DNA of 64,000 nt, taken from NCBI GenBank assembly GCA_019426215.1, contig CM033396.1, forward strand, positions 21,157,101-21,221,100. Reading direction: 5' to 3'. Positions 32,948 to 44,800 of this stretch are shown here, piece after piece. The DNA is from Buddleja alternifolia (Eukaryota; Streptophyta; Magnoliopsida; Lamiales; Scrophulariaceae). Under the pieces are notes generated by a model. The model saw nothing but the letters and a program-made list of their open reading frames with translations, was not told the DNA's origin and ran no database searches. The first letter of the stretch is position 1. Each line of letters begins with the position of its first letter. The position numbers were made by a program, and so were the translations under genes.

Positions 32948-33560
32948 TGTAGTGCCCCACATTTCTAAGCGGTAAGTTTAGTCATCTATACACTTACATA
33001 ATTTTAATTTGAAGAATTGAGTACATTTTAATTGACATGTCTTTGATTATATTTTATTCTTGATCTGTCTCGCTTGATTATAGTGAATTACGTGGGATAC
33101 ATGTGCTCCAGTACTATATGGGACATTTTCATTGTTAACGTTATCTTGTCGAGGCTTGTTGAAATTTGGGTTGCACAAATCACGTAATTAAAGCTTTAAG
33201 GATCAAAATGACACTATTGAAAAGCAAAGCATCACATTGAATTTAACACAGAGTATGCCTTTTTGGAGTTGAAATGAAATATGTACATTAAGTTTAATGG
33301 ACTGATTTGCAATTTGTTAAAGTTTGTGGGTTAAATTTTAGTAGCTGAAATGTCAAGGACCAATTTGTAAATTCTATATCAAAAAAAAAAAACAAATTAT
33401 GGAATTGAGGATTAGATTTGCATGAGGTTGAACATCACACGCTGCCACCTATCACCCTAAGCAGATGCCACCTTGCATGCTATACACATATATTTCTATA
33501 ATGTAAAATGTGTATACATACATATATATATATATATATGTACATATATATATATATATA

Positions 33561-33603
<43 letters not shown>

Positions 33604-34852
33604 AACACTTTCCTCCCTTCATTTGGGCGGCAGGTACGTCTCCAGTTCTTTCTTCTTGTTCCATTATTTGATTAGCTCATTCTTAAAGTAATTTAACTCT
33701 TAATTAATTAGTGTATTGTTTTGATTTAGTTTCATGCTTTGCATTTAGTGGGTAGCTTTACATGTTTGGTTAACTAATTTCATTGAAGGGTGGGGACGTA
33801 TACCTGTTATTTATTAACTTAATTAGGATTAGTGATTTAAATATAAACAACCGATTAGTTTCTTTAGATAATGTCACTTAATCACTAAATAGTGAAATAA
33901 CATTAACTACAACCGATTAATATGAGAATCATTGGATTAATACTTCAGTTAGATTTATCAATTAATTAATTAACTTGCTTAATTTTATGAGCATGACTAA
34001 TATTAACACTTCATTTTTTCAAGGTTATGCAACCAAGTACGAGTTGTCACTTAGTTTAATAATAGTTATTTCATTAACGATTGTCCTATTAATCAGTCGT
34101 AATTGACCTTTGTTTCATGAAAATTAAGAGATCAAATAGTTTGTGTATCCCTTCATGTGTTTAGCTCATTACCGAATGCATAAATTCACTACATCAACTA
34201 AATTAGTCACAAAAGAAGGGTAGAATGGTATATGTAAAGAAAATATATCTCACCTAAGGTGATGGGATATGTTCGAAGGACTGGAATAAATAATATGAAA
34301 TCCACCTATAATTATCTTAGTATGTGTATACTTATGTCATGTAGGTACTCTACACTACACGGTTGAAGAGTTGTATCTTCCAGAGAGTTTCTGAGTGCAA
34401 GATTGATTCTCGAGATATCCCTTTTGAGCCACAATTTCTTTATTGATGTGAGTTCTTTATTTATTAGTTTGTCTCATTCTGCAATATTCAGTGTCATTGT
34501 CATTCATGTGGACCTGATCACATCATAAATGCGATTCATATAAATTGTTGAACATGCTTATGTGACTTTATGGTTCAAATTGCTTGCAATTGAAATAATC
34601 ATGGAAAAGGTTATTTGGTCATGAAAATTATTCTATCGTGGATATCAATTATTCTATCTAAGTAAAAAATTAGATAGAACCAGATAGATGAAATGAAATG
34701 TCATGTCCTGTTTCACTAGTGATCTTGTATTTTCAAGTTGTAGAACTCTGAACCATATTATTGGAATATTGAATTTGTTTAAAAAGAATTTATATGAGTT
34801 GGAATTTTTTTTACCTAGTTATAATAGCAGACAGGTGATTCGGGGCGTTACA
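32948..34852 (+). repeat. LARD 3' LTR, 1905 bp (internally deleted)
   Basis: Matches the 5' LTR except for an expanded TA microsatellite (33518-33602) and loss of about 930 bp at 34648. The deletion joint carries a short extra ATTCTATC, a copy of sequence found about 25 bp upstream, which looks like templated filler DNA. Confidence 0.88.
33518..33602 (+). repeat. TA/TACA microsatellite
   Basis: Alternating TATA and TACATA runs of about 85 bp; the 5' LTR counterpart has only about 35 bp. Frames that appear as Tyr-Ile repeats on both strands are artefacts of it. Confidence 0.9.
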
Positions 34853-36340
34853 GATGAGTCCAAGTGTTTTATTTAATTAAGTTAAGCGCACTAAATTAAA
34901 TAAATAATAAGTTGGGAAAAGGAATATAATTAAATTAGATTTAATTATATTTATGTTTAATTAATGGGCTGGACCTATAATTAAATAAGGAGTCAATAAT
35001 TAAATTTTTGGACTCCTAGTACATGGCTTCGCCGATTTTATGTAGAGAGTGAAGGGGAGAATTCGAACTCCCTTATGCACTAGGAGAGGAGTTCGAATTC
35101 TTTGTGGAAAAGAATTTGGATTTCTTTTCCTCGAAGTCTTGAAAATTAAGGAAGAGGAGATTGCTAAGTAACTTTCTCTTGCCTTATATTTGATGGAAGA
35201 TGACTTTAATTAGGAAGAAGAAAAATCTAGGAGATTGTTTTCTTCTTCCACCAAGACTCTAAATTAAATATGCTTCTATAAATACAAGACAAAAATAAAT
35301 CCTAGATTTCTATGTCTTGCAATTTTCGAGCAACACAAGAAAAGAAAATAAAAATTCCTCTCTTCTCTCTATGCCTAAAAATCGGCCATCACCCTTTCCC
35401 AACAAGAAGTGGTTTCATTGATGTGTTGAATTTAATCATTCACTATATATTCCTTTCCTTCACATATTAGCCTAGGTTTTAGTCTAGAACTATTTCGTTG
35501 GCTAGCACCGGAAATAAAATAGTTGGTGACTCGAAGGACGTGTAGTATACCTTAGAGGCGCGACGCGTGGAGTTTTGTTGGGATATGAAAAATGAGACAA
35601 GCCATTTCGGTGATAAAATCATGTGGAATTGTTACAGTGGGTCGCGAAGATCCAACCGTTGACAAAGAACGAAAGAGTTTTTATATTACTAGGTAATATT
35701 ATAAATCATTCTCTGTATAGCTTAATTGAGTGAATCATTATTCCTATTTCGGGCCACCTGGGGAATTTTAAACTATTTTATGTGATTATTCGTACGTTTT
35801 ATTTACACTGTATGATTATGTAAATGGAAGCATGTTTAAATACAAGATGTTCATTGTCTATGTTTGGTTGAATTGTAAGTTTGAGATTTAATATGTTTTT
35901 TGAAAAGAAAGGATTTTCTGTAAAAACGAGTTTTTGGTTTGATGAATCAAGTTCAAAAATTTTGGGTTGGAAATTCGTGAACAGTTCTGAATTTGTGCGG
36001 GACGCTCGAACGTTGCAGGGGAGCACGCTCGGACTTCGAGCACCTAATCAAAATTCACGTACAGGTGCGCACGTCCGAACGTGCATGTTGCGGCACAGAA
36101 TGGACGTCACTCAGTTTTGTGATATCCGTAAGTCGGGGAACCCAAAACCAGACCCCGCATGATTCTAAAATAATTTATTTTTCTGAAAATCGGATTTTTG
36201 AAAGTTGGAAATAATCTTCTGAAAAATTAAATTTATCTCAAATTAAATTGCAATCAAGTCTAAGACGACGGATCGATAAATTTTGGATAACCCATTTTAT
36301 ATTTTGCTTGGGATGCTTATGTGATAGGAAATGAATCATG
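34853..36340 (+). repeat. Unclassified LTR-like repeat right of the LARD
   Basis: From 35303 it matches 1-1036. At 35277-35284 there is TATAAATA in GCTTCTATAAATACAAGAC, followed by a TC-rich region, as in a U3/R border of a copia LTR. The palindromic CACGTCCGAACGTGC block is at about 36068-36082. Ends of the element could not be set and no coding region was found. Confidence 0.5.
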
Positions 36341-37737
36341 TGTTAGGTACATGCCCTAGATGCCAATGAGAAATTAGATTGTATAAGGCTATGTACATTA
36401 TTCTATACAAATTAAATATTTGGAATAAAAGACATTTTATATTTGTTCATATAAATCTTGACTGGTATCAATAGTCTTGAACATACATGCCTATTGTGAT
36501 CTGGAGAAACCTTATATTCCTTAGATATGAGGAGAGGGACACTAGAAGTGTTAGATTACATAAAATGAGTTCACAGGTCAAAAGAGTCTTAATTTGGGCA
36601 TTAAAACTGGACTTGTATGTATGATATGAGCCTTGACAAGGAATGTCAGTCGGTCACTACGCACTAGTAAGGATCACTATGCAATAGTGGGAGCATATAA
36701 CATAGATATATCAATAGAATTGATATATTCGAACAGGGCTCGCCGTAATCCTGCCACATGGATATTTACTCGGTGACTGTCACCGGTAGGATTACTGGTC
36801 ATGATAGATACGCGTGAGCCTTAAACTTGAGAAATCACGAACAATGTACTTATGACACTGAACTTGAGAAATCCTGTGAGTTTCATACTTCCCATGACTC
36901 TCACTCGATTGGATATAACAGTGAAGGGCTTATACTCATATGGTATTCATTACTGGAAAGGTTCGTAATGATCTTGTCATTTCGTACTCAATTGCATTCC
37001 AATGTGTGTCCACGGGACTGCATAGGTGACACCCACATCCTTGGTTTCCTCCCATTGCCAATTGAGACGAACCTAGAGAGTCGCGATTTCAAGGATGAAA
37101 GAAGAAAAAGCTTCAGTTGTTTTCTGAAAGGATGTTTTGGTAATTTTTTATTTGATAAGCGAATTTCAACATCTAAAGGGTTAATTAATTAATCTTAATT
37201 TTATTTAATTAATTATAAATTAATTAATTGGATTTAATCATGTGATTAGATAATTGGCAAATTCTTAATTAGGTTAATTATTTGATTGTTTAATTGATTA
37301 TTTAGTTGGGCTAGATAATCAATTAAACATTGGACTAAGTTGATAGCCAACTTAGCCCAATTGTCAAGCCATAGGCGTGTGGGGACTATAGATAGGCTTG
37401 GGATTTAATAAAATTCTTAAACTCATCTTAGACAATCTATCTCTACAACCCTATTGAATAGAACGTGAAAATTCTCTTGCCTAACAATAGACTAGCCGTC
37501 GTTCTTCAAGGAAGAAAAGGAGGATTTTTCCAAATTTCATCCGCGCAATATCTACAGGAAGGAGCTTAGAGTTGCTAATGCGCAGAGATTGAAAAATCCA
37601 ACCGAAGAAGAACGGTTAATGGTTTTTGCATTTTCTTCTTTGTTTTTGCTTTAAACTCTTAAATCCCAGAAGTAGTCCATGGATTGGGATTCGTATCTAT
37701 TTTATTTCCATTGCACATGGGGCGATAAATCCCAATA
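36341..37737 (+). mobile_element. Copia A LTR, copy 2
   Basis: Starts TGTTAGGTACATG and ends AATCCCAATA (CAACA in copy 1). About 190 bp (1540-1735 of copy 1) is deleted at 36856. A primer-like site GTCGTATCAGAGC follows at 37738. Confidence 0.85.
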
Positions 37738-38884
37738 GTCGTATCAGAGCTAACTTTAGGAGGGTTTATGAATTTTATGTTTATGTTGGTATTTTTTTTA
37801 TTGAATATTTGGTTTTTGATGTTAGGGTTTGTTATAAAATTTGATTTTGGTGCATGACATATAGTTAGTTATATGTCAGACGTGTTTTAAGTTGACCGGA
37901 TTCAACAAAAACAAATTCGGGGAGTCAATGGAATTGGTGGGGCCGCTGTTTTTCAAAAATAGCAGAACAGGCCGACGTTCCAACATGCATGGTGCAATAT
38001 TCGGATGTCAAGTATAGTACAATTTTTCAAAAGTATTCTACATCCAACATTCGAACGTCCTCAGAGACAAGTTCGGGCGTTGGACGCACCAACGCTTGAG
38101 CGTCCTTAGAGGCACGTTTGGACGTTGAACATTTCAATGTTCGGACATCCTTAGAGGCACGTTCAGCCATTGGAAACAAAATGTTTTGAATTAATTGTAA
38201 GGGTCACATTTGAACATGACAAATTGGACGTTCGGGCGTGCAATGCAGTGTGTTGGACACTTATACAATCCATAAGCATGAATGTTTGGATCATCTATGC
38301 CATTGGGATTGACAAACAAGAGTCATACTCGGTATGTTTCAATTTCGGGTGTTATCTTGATTAGCTGGGTGGGTCAAATGGTTGATGACCTGGATTAATA
38401 GGATCTAACCCAAGTAGGAAATACACTAAGAATGACCCGACCCACCTCCATCAATGGGTTGACCCGTGTGTTTTTCTTTTAATAGATTTTTATGTAGGAT
38501 GCATTCATCTATGTAAATACTAGATTAGGGTTTCTAACTATGAAGATCTTCTTAGAGCTTGGAGACCCGACGTTAGATGTTAGACGTAGATCTTTTAGGG
38601 CCGTAACCCCTTACCCCTAATTCGGCCATTGGCTATGTATATATTCTCCATGTCTGCGCGCTAAACCGGTTAATGTGCAAAGTGACACTTAACACAAACG
38701 CAAAAAATTATCTCATTTAATAGACACTGAATTTTAAAAGAGAATTGGATGTCCCGGCTCTTCATCAATCTTCATGAAAGACGAACGTGCATCTAAGGCA
38801 TAATTTCTTCCCAGTTAGTGGGGGTTATGCGCTAAGATATGCATTTGGATTTCTCAAGAGCATTAAATGCCATCAGTCGAAATA

Positions 38885-39101
38885 AATTCCGCCCCATATA
38901 TCATTAAAGGGTTGTATGGTGGGATTAAATTGTTTGATTGATACGAGTTATTGGGATCAAGTTCAGATAGATCACAACCTATATATCATCTCATGATCAA
39001 TAAGCTGAATGGAGATTGAATTGCTTGTTAGACGTGGCTGGCAAGGATTGCCACTTTGATTAATCAGTGAGCCATATATCTTTAAAGGGTTGCAAATCAC
39101 T
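38885..39101 (+). other. Leader hairpins of copia A2 (two of three left)
   Basis: Hairpin 1: AATTCCGCC 38885-38893 with GGTGGGATT 38918-38926. The copy-1 U-G pair is a C-G pair here, so pairing is kept. Hairpin 2: only AGATCACAACC and the loop start survive; ATTAAAGGGTTGCG and neighbouring bases are deleted after 38987. Hairpin 3: AGTGAG 39066-39071 with ATCACT, closing pair lost. Confidence 0.7.
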
Positions 39102-39138
39102 AGACTTATCAGAGAACTCAATCACTCACTACGAAGCC

Positions 39139-39734
39139 TGTCACGCCCTGAGCTCACGAGCCCGTTGGACCAGAGAAATCCCATCGAACTCACTGAGCGT
39201 AACCTGTAGTTGGGCATTTGAACCACGGCCCAAAATGGATATCCATTGTTACACTTGAATCCTAGGGTTCTCTTTATAAACTAATTTTATTTTCATTCCT
39301 TTTCCCATGTGGGACAAGGGTCTTACAATCAACCCCCCCTTCGAGGAGCGACGTCCTCGTTGCAGCGTGACTCAGTTCAGGATCCGTTGTCAGGCGTCGG
39401 GACTCTCTAGGCTACCACCGGATTTGCCTCGGACTATTCTTCATAGCGGATCCGAGAACCTCGGGCTACTTCATAGCGGATTCCGAGATTTCACGTTGTA
39501 GCACCGAACTCCCAATTCCGGCTGACAAGCGGCTCTGATACCATTTGTCACGCCACGGGCTCACGAACCCGTTGGACCAGAGAAATCCCATCAAACCCAC
39601 TGAGTGTAACCTGTAGTTGGGCATTTGAACCACGGCCCAAAATGGATATCCATTGTTACACTTGAATCCTAGGGTTCTCTTTATAAACTAATTTTATTTT
39701 CATCCCTTTTCCCATGTGGGACAAAGGTCTTACA
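39139..39734 (-). mobile_element. Complete TRIM (596 bp) with two 189-bp LTRs
   Basis: LTRs 39139-39327 and 39546-39734 are nearly identical. An exact 5-bp target duplication AAGCC lies at 39134-39138 and 39735-39739. The primer site (GGCTCTGATACCA on plus) is at 39531-39543, next to the right LTR, and a G-rich polypurine tract (CCCCCCCTT on plus) at 39333-39341, next to the left LTR, so sense is minus. The interior is 218 bp and non-coding. The sister locus near 7337 lacks it, giving an empty site. LTR in sense starts TGTAAGACC and ends GGCGTGACA. I saw no 5S-like boxes, so it is not called Cassandra. Confidence 0.93.
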
Positions 39735-39897
39735 AAGCCTATCCAACGAGGTTCCGATTATTGCAGCAGGAGTGCGATGAATTGAAAAAATGTAGTGGGA
39801 GCCAAGTTAAAATAAAAGTCTTGTTTTACTTGGAATTTACAAAATAACGACCTAATTCAATCTTATTTATTTTCTGCAGTTTAATATTTCTCTCAAA

Positions 39898-41591
39898 ATG
39901 GTTAATAAACCACTGAAAGAAATGCTTGAAAAGAATGTCCTCACTGGACCAAATTATGTTGATTGGATCACAAGTTTGAGGATTGTCCTCAATGATGAAC
40001 CACTGGAGTACATACTGGACCAAATAATTTAACTCGACCGCTGGGTTGATGAGGACGAAAAGGGTTCGTACTTCTATCTGGACTGGGTCACTGATAACCA
40101 TAAAGTCAGGGGGTATATGGTGAGCTCTATGAGCAATGAGATACAAAGCTCCCACGTGAGAATGGATAGTGCATCAATCATGCTTCATTTAGAAGAGGTT
40201 TTTGGAGAGCATGTTGAGACCGCTCGGTATGTTATATCGTGGGTGCTCTTCAACATGAAGATGAAAGAATGTGTGAAAAAGAATAGATTACGCAATGACT
40301 CCTTTTGGAGTGTATCGATACCATCCTCAAGCCCATGGAGTTGGAGGCAATTGCATAAATTGTGGCCACTAGTGCGTGATGCGTTCCAACATAATATTGG
40401 GAATGGATCAACGTACTTTCTTTGTCGGGATCCGTGGCATAAAGGTGGTGTACTTGGAAACAAATATCCGAATGGACTGCTAATATCGGGGATACCTATG
40501 GACGCAAAATTATTGAGTGTTCTAGTTCAAGGAGAGTGGGAGTGGCTGTCCTCTACACGTTTCTAGGTTCAGCAAATAACGGAATCGCTTCCTCCTACAG
40601 CTCCAACTAGAGAAGATTGGGTGAGTTGGAAATTAACCAAGTCGGGTAAGTTCACTACGAAATCAGCACTTACAATTTTTCGTAATGAAAATGCCTAGGG
40701 TTGAATGGTCCACTCTGTTACATGGCCCGGGAAAAATCCCAAGACATTTATTTATACTATGGCTGGCTATCCGAGAAAGACTTCCAATGCGTGACAAAGA
40801 GTGGATTGGACATGGGGAATATAAATGTGTATTGTGTGATGAAAGTCCGATTGAGAATCATAATCATGTCTTATTTGATTGTTCTTTCTCACAAAGCTGT
40901 TTATCTTTTTAAAAAAAGAAGTCAAGTTCACGTGGCCAACATTGGAATGGGAACGAGGAGTTGTGTGGGCATCAAGAAGATGGAGAGGTAAACATTTGAT
41001 CAATTGTTCTTATCGAATCTTGTTGAGTACATTGGTTTACATGATATGGAAGGAGAGAAACACTCGGATTTTTGAACAAAAGAAGAGCACTCCGGAAGTA
41101 GTAACTGACCGAGTTCTAAACATAATCAAGGATAAAATGCTATCATTATTGTTGAATGATTCGCTACAAAGCATGGCAGTAAAGAGATTGTGGCACATAG
41201 CTTGGTAGATGTTTTTCAATTTCAATTTCTGAAAATCTATGTATCTTGTAGTTTATGCTTTTGGAGTCACGGAGTAGCTAGCATTTTAGCTACTATGGTG
41301 CGGTAAGGGTCATATCCTTATGCGCTTTTTTGTACGGATTTTATATTCATATATGCAATTGAACTGTTACCCAAAAAAAAGAAAGAATGAGAAGATGTGT
41401 TGATATCCTTGTTGGATAAATTGAGGTTTTAGGATTACTACATGGACGTTCATCATCAAGTTGATCTCATTCGTCAATCACTCTCCAAATCCTTCTCTTC
41501 CTGTGTCATAAATTTTGATATGAATGATAATAAGAGATCATTCGTTGTGCTGATCGACAAGCTGAAAAATGCATAAAGGAAATGGGGTGCA
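39898..41591 (+). pseudogene. Copia A gag, copy 2 (split by a LINE)
   Basis: ATG at 39898 opens MVNKPLKEMLEKNVLTGPNY, the N-terminus of copia gag, followed by LRIVLNDEPLEYILDQII and a stop at 40030. Mid-gag (IMLHLEEVFGEHVETARYV) is readable from 40117 and runs in frame into the LINE at 40274. Gag resumes after 41391 (HHQVDLIRQSLS) and is cut by copia B2 at 41592. Better preserved than copy 1 at the start. Confidence 0.82.
40274..41380 (+). mobile_element. 5'-truncated zf-RVT LINE, copy 2
   Basis: Same insertion as 7845-8952, flanked by GAAAGAATGTG (40263-40273) and GAAAGAATGAG (41381-41391). Long stretches are identical, e.g. about 140 bp before the stop. Encodes the same linker (HNIGNGSTYFLCRDPWH) and finger (CVLCDESPIENHNHVLFDC). 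Frameshifts differ from copy 1: an insertion near 40688 and a changed A-run near 40910. The 3' double hairpin is at 41273-41294 and just after. Confidence 0.9.
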
Positions 41592-42800
41592 TGTTGGGTT
41601 TTAATGCATAAAAACACAGCGGAAGATAAAATTGAAAAGCCCAAGTGGTTCATCTCGATTTCACATATTCAAATTGTGTTTCGAATTCATGTACCTTTCT
41701 TCACGTATGTTGAATTTTGAACCAGCTTTCTTAATCCTTTCTTGAACAGTAAAATCGTCAGTCTCTATATTGCCACACTGGAAATCAAAGCAAAAAATCC
41801 TCTTCTTTTCTTTCCTTGAAATCGGCTAGGGGAGAGAGAGAGAGAGAGTTGGAAGACTTCTTGACTTGGAGAGAAAGTTAATGTAGGAGACTTGTTATTA
41901 TTTCCACTAAGTAGTATATTTATACTACACTAGGAAATAATAACCCTAGGCTTCTATAACCATATGGACGCCCACTTTAGGTTTTAGAAAAGCCTTCGGG
42001 CTTTAGTCCATGTTTGTTTGTTTAATTAATTAAATAATTAATATTATTTATCCAATAAATAAATTAATTAAATAACTAATTAAATCTATGTTAATTCTAT
42101 AATTAATCTTCTCTAAGAAATTAATTAATTCATTAACTTAATAAAGTCATCTAATGATTAATTAATTAATTAATTTCGATATCCAATACCAAAAAATTCT
42201 CTCAAGTCTATTCCATAATTTTTCCCTTTGCAATTCTTTTAAGCGCAACTCTTTAGGTTCGTCTCAAAAGACAATTGGGAGGAAACCAAGAGGATGTGAG
42301 TAACACCTACCCAGATCCGTGGCTCACATCGTACCCCAATTGAAAACGAATGATTAGGATCATTCAAAACCTTTTACGCTGTGAATACCATACGAGTATT
42401 AATCTTTTGTTGATATATCTCAGTCAAGTGAGAGTCATGATTTAGTCAAATTCATAGAACTTGACCATATGCTTAGCTCATAATGAATCGAGGTCTATGA
42501 GTATACCTTCATGTCTAACATGAGTATCTCTTTATGCTTTGGTCAAAGTCTTTTAACCTCACTCATTCATGACTGCATAGGATATTTAGCTCATCCACTT
42601 ATGAGAGAATAAATCCCATTTTGCTAATCAGTTAAGACTGCTACTTGCCCATCAAGTCGCACTTCGAGGTCGATCCCACCAAAGGGTGAATTGGATCTAA
42701 CTACTCTAATGACAGACTTGATGTCACAAGTACATCTTCAACTTGATTCCTCAAGTCTAAGGTTCACGCGTACCTATCACAACTTATCAGTTTCATCATT
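41592..42800 (-). repeat. Copia B2 3' LTR, truncated
   Basis: Corresponds to 9164-10256 of B1. The U3 start and polypurine tract are lost by the deletion joint. Palindromic TATA at 41911-41928 retained. Confidence 0.85.
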
Positions 42801-43449
42801 TGAATCGTCGTGCAGGTAAAAGAGGTAACTCATTGAATCCTCAGGATATCCAACAAAATGCCCTTTCAAGGATCTAGCCTCCAACTTGTCCACTTTAGTC
42901 TTTTTGACATAATCCGGACATCTTCAAATCTTGATGTGATTAAGAAGGCTTGGTTTCTTGTTTCTCCATATCTCATATGGAGTCTTAGGAACGGACTTGG
43001 ACAGACATCTATTTAGAATGTGTACAGCTGTAAGTAGCGCATGACCCCACAGTGAAATAGGTAAGTCAGTGTAGCTGAGCATGGAGCGAACCATGTCTAA
43101 CTGTGGTGTCGCTGGATGTGTGAGCTGTAATACTATACCATTCTCTCTAAGGTATACATGAAACTCGTCGCTCATATATTCTCCTCCTCGATCCGATCAA
43201 AGAGTTTTTATATGTTGACCAGTTTGATTTTCCACTAAAGCCTTGAATTCCCTTGAACTTTTCAATAGATTCAGAGTTGTGCCTCATCAGGTATACTGGA
43301 CCATATCTTGAATGGTCATCAGTGAATGTGATGAAGTAAAGGAAACCTCCTCGAGCCTTTTCTCCAAATGGTCCACAAACATCAGTATGCACTAAACCTA
43401 AGATTTGTGAGGCACTTTCAAAAGTCCCAGTGAAGGGGGATCTAGCGAT
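42801..43449 (-). pseudogene. Copia B2 integrase
   Basis: Frames 43392-43147 and 43175-42924 give the integrase core: MHTDVCGPFGEKARGGFLYF, DDHSRYGPVYLMRH, then after a frameshift [39 protein letters not shown] and [12 protein letters not shown]. The core D,D region and the C-terminal 'W..KPS' part missing from B1 are present here. One frame break near 43175. Confidence 0.85.
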
Positions 43450-43908
43450 CTAGCCTTTGAGACAAAATTCACAAGTAGGATAGGGATCCAATCCCAATGG
43501 ATCAATTAGTCCATCTTTCTCCATTTTATGAATTTTATGTTTGCCGGCATGGCCTAGTCTAAGATAGCAGATCAATCTTTGGTTTATTCCAAGCCTACTA
43601 CGTTTCCTTTGTATAGAATTCACAAAACACTCATTCTGGACATTAAGGTAATACAATCCATTTACTAAAGAAGCAAAGCCTACTAATTTATTATCATAAT
43701 AAAGGTTGCAATGTTCATCAATAAAACGGAAAGTATAACCAGTTTTAACTAAAACGGGAATTGAAACAATGTTTTTAAGCCTACTGGGCAAAACTAAAAG
43801 CAATGAGGTAGATCCAATTCCAGTAGCTGCGACGCATTGCCCGCTGCCTACTCTGATTTTTTCCTCATCAGGGCTCAGTTTCCTACTTCTTTCCAGATTC
43901 TGATTCAC
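43450..43908 (-). pseudogene. Copia B2 protease end and GAG-pre-integrase domain
   Basis: A 152-codon frame: MNQNLERSRKLSPDEEKIRV, SGQCVAATGIGSTSL, then the pre-integrase domain with LGHAGKHKIHKMEKDGLIDP. Just upstream WILDSGVNTHVC keeps the protease DSG. A deletion after STSLL removes about 20 residues relative to the 12140-12200 region of B1. Confidence 0.8.
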
Positions 43909-44800
43909 ACAACATACATGAGTATTAACTCCTGAATCAAGAATCCATGAAGAGGAAAATATGGTAATAGAGCAATTAGTTTCAAAAACATAAAGTTCTT
44001 TACCTTTTGCTCGTTTGTTAGGATAGGTCTCTTCTCCAATTGGCCTAGCTCACCGCAGCATAAGCATATGTCCTGGTTTCGAATCCTCTTATTCCTCCTT
44101 TGTTGTGCTTTGTTGGAAGTCGTGTTGGATGCTTCCTCTTCAAGATGGTTGTTATTCTTCCTTCCTCCATCCAATGAATTAGGAAAAGTAATTGCCATCG
44201 AATTGTTCCATCTATCCGCCCTCATTTGTTTTTGAGTAACTTTGAGTTTTTCCAGAAGCCCAGCTAATGAACCCTCAATGTCATTCATGTCAAAATTTAT
44301 GACGAATTAATAGAACGAATCAGTGAGTGATTGACTTGGAGAAGTAAGTCCACGTGGAAGTTTAAAGATTTTAGTTTGTCTATCATGGTCATCATTTTGA
44401 AAATGAGTTCTCCAACATCCTGTCCTTCAGTCATCTTAGTTCGGAAAAGATCTCTTGATATGAAATATCTAGTGGTCCTACCGCGTTCTCCAAACAACTC
44501 ATCCAAGTGTAGGATGATGTCTCTTGCACTATCCATCTTGTCATGAGACCTCTGCAACTCCATGCACATGGAGCTTAAGATGTACACTCTTGCTCTATTG
44601 TTGTCACAACACCAATCCCAACGAGCCAGGAGAACTTCATAACCCTGGTCTTTTCCGGGAATGGGAGGACAACCAACTTTCTGTACATAGTCTGTGGATT
44701 CACTTCTAATGACCATCCTCAGCTTTGTGAGCCACTCTATGTAATTTGGACCCATGAGAATCGTGTTCTCCATTAATTTTGACAGCGGTTTGGAAGACAT
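43909..44800 (-). pseudogene. Copia B2 gag
   Basis: ATG at 44800: MSSKPLSKLMENTILMGPNY. A 167-codon frame covers most of gag (ILSSMCMELQRSHDKMDSAR, ILHLDELFGERGRTTRY), with a break near 44297. The second frame continues NDIEGSLAGLLEKLKVTQKQ and reaches the knuckle ICLCCGELG, where a one-base insertion destroys the His-Cys half. Confidence 0.82.

Larger units (their letters stand above)
25974..34852 (+). mobile_element. LARD-type LTR retrotransposon with non-coding interior, 8.9 kb
   Basis: 5' LTR 25974-28719, primer site 28723-28735, 4.2-kb interior, polypurine tract 32924-32947, 3' LTR 32948-34852. Target duplication GAAGA (25969-25973) and GATGA (34853-34857), one mismatch. The interior has no gag or pol similarity on either strand: only chance ORFs under 100 codons. 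LTR stretches are nearly identical, with a few substitutions per kilobase, so the insertion is young. LTR ends (TGTAGTGCCCC.. GGGGCGTTACA), length and GCTCACT phrase suggest a Ty3/gypsy Tekay/Del-related parent; that is an inference. Confidence 0.85.
37738..39897 (+). other. Copia A2 leader
   Basis: Sister of 2607-7477 without the solo LTR. Primer site 37738-37750. Tandem units at 38050-38170. It lacks the 300 bp equivalent to 6289-6588 (joint at about 38472). It is interrupted by the TRIM at 39139-39734, and hairpins 1 and 3 of the triple array lie at 38885-38926 and 39066-39101. Confidence 0.75.

Noticed and set aside
33452..33691. Tyr-Ile-rich frames on both strands
   Set aside because: Translation of a TA/TACA microsatellite in the LARD LTR.
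36827..37192. 121-codon frame in the copia A2 LTR
   Set aside because: The frame depends on a 190-bp deletion in this LTR and is broken in the sister LTR; LTRs are non-coding.
39139..39734. TRIM considered as Cassandra
   Set aside because: I could not see 5S rRNA-like A, IE and C boxes in the 189-bp LTR, so only the class TRIM is supported.
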